Assembly: GCA_963971535.1 (NCBI GenBank)
Contig: OZ020601.1
Span: 23,307,335 to 23,371,334 of the forward strand
Source: Notolepis coatsorum
Taxonomy: Eukaryota > Chordata > Actinopteri > Aulopiformes > Paralepididae
Length of the DNA stretch: 64,000 bases
Direction of reading: 5' to 3'
The notes beneath the pieces are model-generated. The model ran no database searches and was not told the origin of the DNA. It saw only the letters and a list, made by a program, of their open reading frames with translations. Shown piece after piece: positions 56,901 to 64,000 of the stretch. Made by a program: the position numbers and the translations under genes. Every line of letters starts with the position of its first letter. Position 1 is the first letter of the stretch.

Positions 56901-58601
56901 AGCTATACTAATACAGCAGTCATACAGCAGCTATACAGCAGCTATACAGCAGTCATACAGCAGCCATACAGCAACCATACAGCAGCTATACAGCAGTCAT
57001 ACAGCAGCTATACAGCAGCTATACAGCAGTCATACAGCAGTCATACAGCAGCTATACAGCAGCCATACAGCAGCTATACAGCAGCTATACAGCAGCCATA
57101 TAGCAGCTATACAGCAGTCATACAGCAGCCATACAGCAGCTATACAGCAGTCATACAGCAGCTATACAGCAGCTATACAGCAGTCATACAGCAGCCATAC
57201 AGCAGTCATACAGCAGCCATACAGCAGCTATACAGCAGCTATACAGCAGTCATACAGCAGCTATACAGCAGTCATACAGCAGCCATACAGCAGCTATACA
57301 GCAGTCATACAGCAGCTATACAGCAGTCATACAGCAGCTATACAGCGGCCGGTCATACAGCAGCTATACAGCGGTCATACAGCAGTCATACAGCAGCTAT
57401 ACAGCAGCTATACAGCAGTCATACAGCAGCCATACAGCAGTCATACAGCAGCTATACATCAGCCATACAGCAGCTATACAGCAGTCATACAGCAGCTATA
57501 CAGCAGCTATACAGCAGTCATACAGCAGCCATACAGCAGCTATACAGCAGCCATACAGCAGCTATACAGCAGCCATATAGCAGCTATACAGCAGTCATAC
57601 AGCAGCCATACAGCAGCTATACAGCAGTCATACGCGTCAAATGCTCCCGATGCATGATGTGTGGTGGATTATGTTGGCGACACGATCGACACCAATACTG
57701 GGACTCGCGATCAGATAATTGGAATATTGTTTTTGGGGTACATCCTAGTGAAGGTAAGGGCTATATTATATCAATCCTGCATTGATCCAACCATGTCTTC
57801 ACGCTGATCGCAACATATGTGTGTAACGTTACTCCACAACGTATGCCGTTGGTGACGATCAAAGCATACAAAAATTACCCCTACCCCTCCCCCTTTCATG
57901 CATTCATGATGAAACATAATACCTATGATATAGATTTGATTTGGGAATAATAGCGTGTACAGGCAAGAAACGGCAACATTTATAGTAGAATTGACGTATA
58001 AGCCTATTACTCAGCCTTTCGGGAATTACCCCCGACCACGCTATAACGATACTTATATTCACCACGGTATAACACGGGAACGTATGGATGGAAAAAATTA
58101 TTCTTTTTCACATATTGAACAATAGATAGGTGATGTCAAATGGGCCATAGTATTGCATCCATAGCTATAATATAGAATATAGTTATAGCTCTACAAACAA
58201 GATGACGCACTCCTATCTTTTAAAGCGTGGCAGTGCTAGAACGGGGGCCCGTCTAATCCCCGGCGGTCAATGAGTTAATATGCACTGTCTCTGTATTTTA
58301 AACCAATAAATACAAATACTGACATGGTATCTGACTATTTGCATTACCTCAGAGAAGTCTGGGCTGAAGGAATGTGTGGACATTAGTCTCCATATTCTAT
58401 TAATTCAGGGGTATCCTTTTTGTACATTGAATCAAATTTTCAGTGGTATTTTTGCCCTGAGCCCCTGTTAATTCTCTGTGGTATAACCCACCCTCCAAAC
58501 ACACACACACATACACACACACACACACATATATACACATACTGTACTCACACACACAAAATACACACAATAAATACACACACACATACACACACACACA
58601 C

Positions 58602-58646
<45 letters not shown>

Positions 58647-59360
58647 CAAGTACTGTACTCGCACACAATAAATACACACACACGCATACTCACACATACT
58701 GTACACACATCCTTATCTCAGGCTTCAGCTGGCTGTGGCTGTGCCATCTGTAGCAGAGCTCTCTCTCTGTATCTCTTCTCTCTCTCCCCCCTCTCTGTCT
58801 CTATTTCTCCCTCCCCCTCTCTCCCGCCCTCCCCTCTCTTTCTCTCTCTCTCTCTGTGTCCCCCCCTCTCTCGCTCTCTCTGCCCCTCCCCCTCTCTCTC
58901 TCCCTCTCTCTGTCTTTCTCTCTGCCCTCTCTCCCTCTCTCTCTCTCTTTCCACCCTCCTATCTTGCTCATTGATCAGAACAGAATGTGTTTTTTGTCTT
59001 TACCTGAACAGAAGCCGTGTCGCAAACGAACAATTGTCTCCTGTAAGAGCTGCTCGTCTGTGCTGGGGGAGGCTCTTACACCAGGTAACACATGCACACA
59101 TACACACACACGCATACACATACACGCTCACACAAGCACACATACGCACACACATACATGCACATATACACACGCACACATACACACACACATGCGTGCA
59201 CACGCATGCACACACTTTTTAAAAGCTTGGTTTTATTCCACCAATTAAATTGTGCACATGTACATTTCAACAACGTCTCTCCGCTACACAGCCTGGCTTC
59301 CTATCACAGCAGAAACTAAAGCCTGGCCAGTTGTTTGCTCCTTTTCTTTGACACGCTTGC

Positions 59361-59448
<88 letters not shown>

Positions 59449-60286
59449 ACACACAGCAGGAGTGAGTATATTATGTACTTGTGCTATAGAGGCTTTGGTC
59501 AGAATGTTTAGAATGCCCATTTTTATTCCATGTTGGGAGTGACGATCATTGCGAAAAACAACGGTTGATATAAACAAACAAATTATTTTACATTTACATT
59601 TAGTCATTTAGCTGACGCCTTTGTCCAAAGTGACTTATAAGTTCTGTACAACAAGTCAGCAGGAAGGGTACAACTCTGGCAGCTAAGGGTAAGTGATATT
59701 GTTCATCTAGCAGTGTTGAACTTGAGTGCTACACTCTTGAGTGCATAGTAGTATAGACACATAATAGTATATTAGCATATTAGATAGTAGTATAGACATA
59801 TTAGCATAATAGGTAGTAGTATAAGGATAATAACATAGTACATAGTGGTAAGGTAAATAATAGTAAAAGACAGTACATTTTTTTTTTCTTTTTTATATTA
59901 TAGATTGATTGAATAGGTGTGTTTTTAGTCGACAGTGGAACATTGTTAGAAATTGGTGTTTCTATTACTGTGGCTTCTTGTAACCAAGTCACAGTGGAAC
60001 AGTACTATCATGCTTTTCTAGTATTATACCTACTCTACCACTGCACAGAAATCAGAATGAATCTTCTTTAAAAAATGGTTACCATTGGTTACAGGCAGCC
60101 ATGTTGGAAGAAGCAGACCTTGACTGCACAGCCTCTATTCTCCAGTGTCAGTCAGTACACAGCATGCTCATTAAACAGAGGCAGCTGATGTGTGTATTGT
60201 GTTGCAGGGACCCTGAAGCTGTACATCACAGAGGTGGTGGTGGAGGCCAGTGAGCCAGACTGCAGGACTGAAGCCTCTCTAAACAG
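48695..60286 (+). CDS. ube3d: E3 ubiquitin-protein ligase E3D (UBE2C-binding), six exons, C-terminus off window
   Basis: Spliced plus-strand gene. UBE3D is a HECT-like E3 that binds UBE2C and forms a ubiquitin thioester through its C-terminal region (family knowledge). Six exons join in frame to 257 codons plus 2 nt, against about 389 residues in human. Visible landmarks: VFLEVR-like start ([17 protein letters not shown]), Cys-rich CFHCQAC at residues 117-123, [24 protein letters not shown] at 135-158 (written here as recognised from the exon pieces), and [11 protein letters not shown] at 217-227. The C-x2-C pairs and CCH are likely zinc ligands. The catalytic C-terminal region is outside the window. 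Two in-frame ATGs lie at 48,695 and 48,704. Confidence 0.94.
49010..49160 (+). mobile_element. Short retroelement 3' end with (ATTC)n tail, copy 3
   Basis: Nearly identical to 46,879-47,030, including the tcactatgaattg start. Lies in ube3d intron 1. Confidence 0.75.
50025..50160. repeat. 30-bp minisatellite, four copies, inverted relative to 60.3 kb
   Basis: Unit tgtagtgtggcagtgaaagg + gttaacattc. Reverse complement of the unit at 60,298-60,545 (cactaccacactacagaagg). Confidence 0.9.
50229..50965. mobile_element. TTAA element X copy, expanded by microsatellites
   Basis: Begins TTAA-aggggacatgtactataaa and ends near tgtaaagttgcccaaatagt, matching 29,184-29,602. Internal purine and pyrimidine tracts (50,560-50,775), including G and C runs, have expanded it. 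The right terminus is lost. Confidence 0.7.
51334..52284 (-). mobile_element. TTAA-flanked piggyBac-like MITE, copy 5 (951 bp, reversed)
   Basis: TTAA-cacattaactgccatg at left and gcgcaggatgtg-TTAA at right. Internal ctttgcagggctataacc at 51,416 and cttaccgttcgccgatgag at 51,848 match copy 1 in reverse. G run at 51,715. Confidence 0.87.
52285..52440 (+). mobile_element. tRNA-derived SINE abutting TTAA copy 5
   Basis: A box region ggggcgacagtggctcgggg, B box ggttcgattcccgctcc at 52,340, body cttgagcaagacacttaacc and gcaccttgcatggttgtc. Same family as 43,850. It begins at the last base of the MITE and runs into a minisatellite whose units contain gtcagacccctg. Confidence 0.85.
52437..52895. 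repeat. Minisatellite, 37-bp unit, about 12 copies
   Basis: Unit gtcagaagcctgttgtcggg + gcaccctgccgggggag. GC-rich. Begins in the last bases of the SINE, whose gttgtc end may have seeded it. Confidence 0.95.
53062..53460. mobile_element. TTAA foldback MITE, second copy
   Basis: Left TTAA-aggggcacttcaccaaa and internal caatgctgatttattttgca match 23,086-23,335. The right end (aggggttaagtgcccctg) is degraded. It contains an insertion of about 140 bp. Confidence 0.65.
53591..53808 (+). CDS. ube3d: ube3d exon 2 (residues 28-101)
   Basis: Encodes [38 protein letters not shown] and [17 protein letters not shown]. Acceptor gttcctcag, donor gtataa. Follows the N-terminal beta-rich part of UBE3D; moderately conserved. 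Confidence 0.9.
53868..53908. repeat. (CA)n microsatellite
   Basis: About 15 CA units 60 bp after ube3d exon 2. Confidence 0.93.
54461..54551 (+). CDS. ube3d: ube3d exon 3 (residues 101-131)
   Basis: Encodes [16 protein letters not shown] then [15 protein letters not shown]. Acceptor cccctcag, donor gtgagg. Carries the first C-x2-C pair (human YCQSC). Confidence 0.92.
54966..55194 (+). CDS. ube3d: ube3d exon 4 (residues 131-207)
   Basis: Encodes [23 protein letters not shown] and [15 protein letters not shown], the best conserved part of UBE3D. The acceptor ctaag follows a C/T tract; donor gtgaga at 55,195. The 11-bp minisatellite begins about 40 bp after the donor. Confidence 0.95.
55231..56236. 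repeat. 11-bp minisatellite, left block, about 91 copies
   Basis: Unit tcatacagcag with ctatacagcag and ccatacagcag variants (second and third base differ only). With the right block it totals about 175 copies. Eleven is not divisible by three, yet no unit combination gives a stop in any plus-strand frame, so long meaningless open frames cross it. Confidence 0.98.
56237..56720 (+). pseudogene. L2-type LINE 3' end inserted in the 11-bp minisatellite
   Basis: Plus strand encodes [56 protein letters not shown] and [14 protein letters not shown] then stop at 56,583: the intact C-terminal motif of L2-type reverse transcriptase. 3' UTR ends gcgctatataaaatagatgt (ATT)n. 5'-truncated. Confidence 0.92.
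56721..57632. repeat. 11-bp minisatellite, right block, about 83 copies
   Basis: Same unit as the left block. Rare changes (ataatacag at 56,908; ggccggtcatac at 57,344; tagcag) mark local duplications, e.g. a block near 57,085-57,130 recurs near 57,565-57,610. Confidence 0.98.
57633..58278 (+). mobile_element. TTAA piggyBac-like MITE, copy 6, left-truncated
   Basis: The right end cccggcggtcaatgag-TTAA and internal gataattggaatattgtttt, gaaggtaagggc and tagctctacaaacaag match copy 1 with divergence. The left terminus is absent; the minisatellite passes straight into the interior. Confidence 0.65.
58279..59011. repeat. ube3d intron 4 end: CA/TA microsatellites and CT-rich tract
   Basis: (CA)n, (TA)n and mixed units at 58,498-58,710; about 200 bp of (CT)n-rich pyrimidine at 58,755-58,965, running to within 50 bp of the exon 5 acceptor. 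Confidence 0.9.
59012..59084 (+). CDS. ube3d: ube3d exon 5 (residues 208-232)
   Basis: Encodes [24 protein letters not shown] (human CKRCKVMLGE). Acceptor cctgaacag, donor gtaaca. Carries the second C-x2-C pair. Phase 0 entry agrees with exon 4. Confidence 0.93.
59085..59460. repeat. (CA)n-rich microsatellites in ube3d intron 5
   Basis: Degenerate CA/CATA at 59,091-59,215, and a near-pure (CA)n of about 45 units at 59,363-59,455. Confidence 0.95.
59585..59860. repeat. Dispersed fish repeat and tagtatagacata block
   Basis: acatttagtcatttagctga followed by cgcctttgtccaaagtgact is a very common teleost interspersed word of uncertain class. It is followed by the irregular repeat also seen at 9,700-9,965. 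Confidence 0.6.
60208..60286 (+). CDS. ube3d: ube3d exon 6 (residues 232-258), last exon in window
   Basis: Encodes [19 protein letters not shown] to EASLNR, matching human TTKFYMTEIIIQSSE. Acceptor gtgttgcag, donor gtgggt. No later UBE3D exon was recognised in the remaining 3.7 kb. Confidence 0.93.
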
Positions 60287-60297
60287 GTGGGTGTTTA

Positions 60298-60545
60298 TTT
60301 AACCCTTCCACTACCACACTACAGAAGGTTAACCCTTTCACTACCACACTACAGAAGGTTAACCCTTCCACTACCACACTACAGGATGTTAACCCTTCCA
60401 CTACCACACTACAGGAGGTTAACCCTTCCACTACCACACTACAGAAGGTTAACCCTTCCACTACCACACTACACTACAGGAGGTTAACCCTTCCACTGCC
60501 ACACTACAGAAGGTTAACCTTTCACTACCACACTATAGGATGTTA
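60298..60545. repeat. 30-bp minisatellite, left block, about eight copies
   Basis: Unit aacccttccactaccacact + acagaaggtt. Starts 12 bp after the exon 6 donor. Resumes at 62,108-62,206 beyond an inserted LINE. Confidence 0.95.
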
Positions 60546-61241
60546 ACCCCAATGGTGGGTTCTGTTTTATTTTATGCTGCTGGAGTATGGGGTTTTGATG
60601 ATGCACCTGAATGTAATGCGATCCAGAACCGGGCCATAAGATACTTTTTAGGAGTCCATAAATACACACCAAAAGGGGCTATAGAAGGGGACATGGGGTG
60701 GGACTCTTGCTTGGTCAAGCAAAAAGGTGAAATGGTGAGGTTATGGAACCGCCTGGTCCAGCTGCCAAATGGCAGGGTGACAAAAAAGATTTTTAATTGG
60801 GACAGAGCACACGGTCATCCCTGGTCAAGAGAGATGTCCATGATTTTTTCTTCTACTGACTTGAGTATGATTTTTATGAACAATCTGCAGTGTAAGGTTC
60901 ACATAATTAAAACAAAATGATCAACAATCCATCAGGATAAGTGGAAGGTGGAGATTTGGAAAAAACCTAAACTTAGAAAATATGTTGCAATTAAAAATTA
61001 GTATTTTACTGAACCTTATGTAATGTTAAACTTAAAGAGAAGACGGAGGTCTCTGTGTGCCCAGTTGAGGTCTGGCACCCTGCCATTGGCTGTGGAAGTG
61101 GGTAGATTCCAGGGTAAACCTGAGGAGGAGCGGTTGTGTGATCTGGGAGTGGTGGAGGATGAATATCATTTTGTTTTTTATTGCCCTTTGTACACCGCTT
61201 TGCGGAGGGCTTTATTTGAGAAATTTAAAATTGTAAATCCA
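60546..61241 (+). pseudogene. LINE C-terminal reverse transcriptase remnant
   Basis: Plus strand encodes FYAAGVWGFDDAPECNAIQN, AIRYFLGVHKYTPKGA and MVRLWNRLVQLPNGRVTKKIF (split here by residues not conserved), then after a stop RRRSLCAQLRSGTLPLAVEV and EEERLCDLGVVEDEYHF with FYCPLYTALR. The latter is the Cys/His C-terminal motif of fish LINEs with one Cys lost. Resumes after a SINE at 61,752. Confidence 0.85.
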
Positions 61242-61736
61242 AGCGGTTAGGTGGCCGAGCGGAGATTGCGTTCGTCACCAACCCCGGAGCTGTGAGCTGG
61301 ATTCGCCTGTTCGAATCCAGCTCACAGCTCCGGGGTTGTCACCAGCTTGGCTGGCCGTCTGCACTAATACAATTGGCTGTATTAGAGGGTGGGAGAAGCT
61401 GGCGGGGTGGGTCCGGGTCGTTGTAAACAGCGACTCCTACAGTTCGGTCGGGGCGCCTGCTAAGCGCGGATAGGACTTGAGGGGGATAGTGTGATCCTCT
61501 CACACGCTACGCCCTCTCGATGAGAATCCGCGCTGCCAGGTGAAAAGAAGCGGTGATTGGCTGGACGTGTGTCGGAGGAAGCACGTGGTAGCCTCCACTC
61601 TCCCAAATGATCTGACTGTGGGGGGTAAGTGCGCAGCGACCAGGAAGGGACTGGGAATTGGCATACGACTAACATTGGGATGGGAGAAAATCGGAGGAAA
61701 ATGAAGGGGGAAAAAGATCAATAAAAAAATAAATAA
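61242..61736 (+). mobile_element. tRNA-derived SINE inserted in the LINE, with 15-bp target duplication and internal hairpin
   Basis: Flanked by exact aaaattgtaaatcca at 61,227-61,241 and 61,737-61,751. Head aggtggccgagcgg (A box of Ser/Leu tRNA type) and gttcgaatcc (B box, 61,310-61,319). A perfect 27-bp inverted repeat (61,279-61,305 and 61,312-61,338) surrounds the B box with a 6-nt loop. Ends in an A-rich tail. Confidence 0.93.
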
Positions 61737-61751
61737 AAAATTGTAAATCCA

Positions 61752-62107
61752 GATTTGTTTTGGCAGTCTGAGAGTTGTATGTTGAGTTGTTTTTTTGTGG
61801 AGGACATCTTCGGTTTTGCAGGATTTTTGGAGAAGGCATGGCACTTGAGACAAAACACACTGTATCCTATATAATTGTATTTGAATTCATCTTGTTTTTC
61901 TGTTTATTTACATTGAGTACAGCTTGTGTTATATTACGTTTTATTGTATTTTCTTATGGCCATCTTGGTCTATATGTCATTTGTTAAGTAATTGGTAAAG
62001 TATATTATTATATACTTATTGTTATGTGTCTTGTAAGCCCATATGGGCTGGGCATACATCTGTATGTAAGACACGAAAAGAAAAAAAAATCAAATCAAAT
62101 AAAAAAA
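61752..62107 (+). mobile_element. 3' end of the LINE begun at 60,546
   Basis: AT-rich 3' UTR ending ggctgggcatacatctgtat, then A-rich tail (aaaagaaaaaaaaatc). The 30-bp minisatellite resumes directly after it. Confidence 0.8.
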
Positions 62108-62304
62108 ACCACACTACAGGAGGTTAGCCCTTGCACTACCACACTACAGAAGGTTAACCCTTCCACTAACACACTACAGAAGGTTAACCCTTTCACTACC
62201 ACACTGAGTGTGGTGGTTCATTTATTTTTAAACAGTCAAACGTTTCAGTAAACAACAATAAACATTACAATTCTGACAATGTGGTTTGACATTTTCATGT
62301 TTTG

Positions 62305-62886
62305 CTAATGAATGCTTTGTTTTTTAATAAGATAAGTACTATGTATGTCCTCTGTTATATTTGCCCTACAATAAATAGTTACAATATATAATCTAATAAT
62401 CAAGTTGGAGTAAAACCTTTTGAATGTCTCGTTGATTTTTTTAGGGTCTGTAACAAGTCCTTGCTGTGCCTTAATAGTAGGGATATCTGCAAATTTTGCG
62501 TTGGCTCGTATCTGCATAGCTAGTAGGTGACTTGGTTTAGAACCATGAAAGTAATACTGTTGTCTTGTGCTACGTATTTGAACTTCAGATTGTTGTTTTA
62601 AAATGGCGTTAATCTCTTTTTTTAACACATTAATTTGAGATTCCAATCGAACCGAGTAGTTGTATTGTAAAGAGGAAAATAACGTAGAGTAAAGCGTTTC
62701 CAGCTCTGCCAGTTTTGAACAACGATTCTTGCGTATTTTGGAGGAAAAGACCCCGGTGAAATCCTTGATAAATCCCTTTACCGACATCCATAATATTCTG
62801 GGGTCCTGTACCGATTGCGCATTCTCCAGCAGGAATTCAACAAGAGCTTCTTTGAATTGTGTATTGAATTCCTTGTTTTTCAGCAA
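62305..62886 (-). pseudogene. L1-type LINE ORF2 fragment, linker region
   Basis: Minus strand encodes a frame with FKEALVEFLLENAQS, DPRILWMSVKGFIKDFTG, GSKPSHLLAMQIRANAKF and PKKINETFKRFYSNL, the region between endonuclease and reverse transcriptase in fish L1-type elements. It lacks the catalytic palm. Separated by a frame break from the endonuclease part. Confidence 0.85.
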
Positions 62887-62893
62887 TATTGAG

Positions 62894-63634
62894 TTAAATC
62901 GCCATCTTGGGGCTTGGGATCACAGTATACCAAATGATCCTTTTAGGAGTAAATAGCAGTGATCTGGGTACCATTTCCACGTCATAGTTATCAAATAGTC
63001 TAGGGGATGCAAAAACATAATCTATTCTGTAGAATGTATTGTGTCTTGCAGATCGACAAGAGTACTTTCGGGCCGTTGGGTTGAGTGATCGCCATAGGTA
63101 ATTTACACCTGTATTCTTAGACCAATCCTTTAGTGCATTAGATGAATTTTTCTGATCATTGGAAATGGTGGGATAAGATTTATCCATCCCGGGATCCCAA
63201 ATGGCATTAAAATCTGTGCCAATTATAAATGAGTATTCAGGAAAGTTTAACATTGTTCTGGTAAGTGTAGCATAGAAGTTAGCCTCGTAAAGATTTGGGG
63301 CATATGCCGCTACCAACGCAATTTTCCTGTTACTGTATACAATTTTAGCTATGGTTATCCGACCATCTGTATCAGACCATACGTCCTGCAATTCAATATT
63401 CATCTTCCGTTTCGCGACTATAGCAACTCCACGGGATCTCGTTCCAAAGGAAGAGTGGCTAATGTTATGATATATGTTGTCCGCTAGCATTACTTTGTCT
63501 TCCACTAAAAGGTGCGTTTCGCTTAAAAGAGCCACATCAACCTGTTTGTTTTTCATCAGTGTGAGCACGCTTTTGCATTTATGTTGTTTATTTATTCCCC
63601 CAGTATTCCAAATCATTATATTCAAACTAGCCAT
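62894..63634 (-). pseudogene. L1-type LINE apurinic-like endonuclease domain
   Basis: Minus strand begins MASLNIMIWNTGGINKQHK and shows LLSETHL (catalytic Glu), SFIIGTDFNAIWDPGMDKS (Asp/Asn) and YRIDYVFAS, the signature order of the endonuclease/exonuclease/phosphatase fold in L1-type ORF2. The terminal SDH box is replaced by divergent sequence before the frame break. Confidence 0.9.
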
Positions 63635-64000
63635 AATCTATACAGGTTGTTGTGTACTTGTTAGTAATGCGTCTGGAGTACGAATTCACAATGGATATAT
63701 ATCCAATTATTGAGGTCCTGTTGAGAGCTGAGCTTAAAACATACATATATACAAATAATCCCCTGAACCCCCCTCCCTCAAAGAGCCGTACAAGGTACCT
63801 GTGTTCCTTTGACACCCCCTTCGCGTACAACTCCACCCTCCCTTACACCACTGGTTAGCCCAGAATGAGCCATTTATCCTTAACTTTCCTATGCAAATTG
63901 CCATAGGATCTAAAACTTTTAATTCTAATTTAATAGAATGTCACCCGTGGCCTAGCCACTCTCCCGTTAATGTAATACAATTAAATAAAAAAATATGCCT
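63635..64000. other. Right edge: sequence upstream of the L1 ORF2, nothing further recognised
   Basis: May be the inter-ORF or ORF1 end of the L1 element on the minus strand. No gag-like coding motif was recognised. No ube3d exon seen. Confidence 0.35.

Noticed and set aside
54979..57785. Frames of 280-460 codons rich in [14 protein letters not shown] repeats
   Set aside because: Translation of the 11-bp intronic minisatellite in different frames. Only the first 72 codons of one frame belong to ube3d exon 4.

Overview
This is vertebrate genomic DNA, almost certainly from a ray-finned (teleost) fish. Coding sequence is split into short exons with GT/AG junctions. The introns hold teleost-type repeats: L2/CR1-like and L1-like LINEs, tRNA-derived SINEs, hAT elements and TTAA-flanked MITEs. 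Tandem repeats are unusually dense. That density recalls cod-like fishes, but no species can be named from the sequence alone.

Two host genes lie head to head. On the minus strand, positions 45,010 down to 445 carry 21 coding exons (1,895 codons) of dop1a (DOPEY1), the large partner of MON2 in endosome-to-Golgi traffic. About the last quarter of the protein lies left of the window. On the plus strand, positions 48,695 to 60,286 carry six exons (257 codons) of ube3d, a HECT-like E3 ubiquitin ligase whose C-terminal part lies right of the window. The neighbourhood matches the UBE3D-DOPEY1 pairing known in human. The roughly 3.7 kb between the two start codons should hold a shared promoter and contains a near-perfect 58-bp-arm hairpin.

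Layout: 1-13.4 kb, dop1a 3' exons with several minisatellites and a decayed hAT transposon; 13.4-22.7 kb, one large intron with a hAT MITE, a TTAA element and a nest of LINEs inserted into each other; 22.7-45 kb, dop1a 5' exons, with a run of three TTAA elements sharing target sites and several minisatellites; 45-48.7 kb, promoter region; 48.7-60.3 kb, ube3d, with an about 1.9 kb minisatellite of 11-bp units; 60.3-64 kb, ube3d intron with LINE and SINE insertions.

The most unusual observation is that two dop1a minisatellites have amplified exon-intron boundaries. At 32.6-33.4 kb about 14 units of 56 bp each carry the last 31 nt of exon 8 plus its splice donor. At 41.97-42.68 kb about 11 units of 61 bp each carry the splice acceptor and first 17 nt of exon 4. 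A decayed partial copy of exon 18 lies two introns upstream of it, and other exon edges lie directly against simple repeats. No CRISPR array, operon or prokaryotic system is present.
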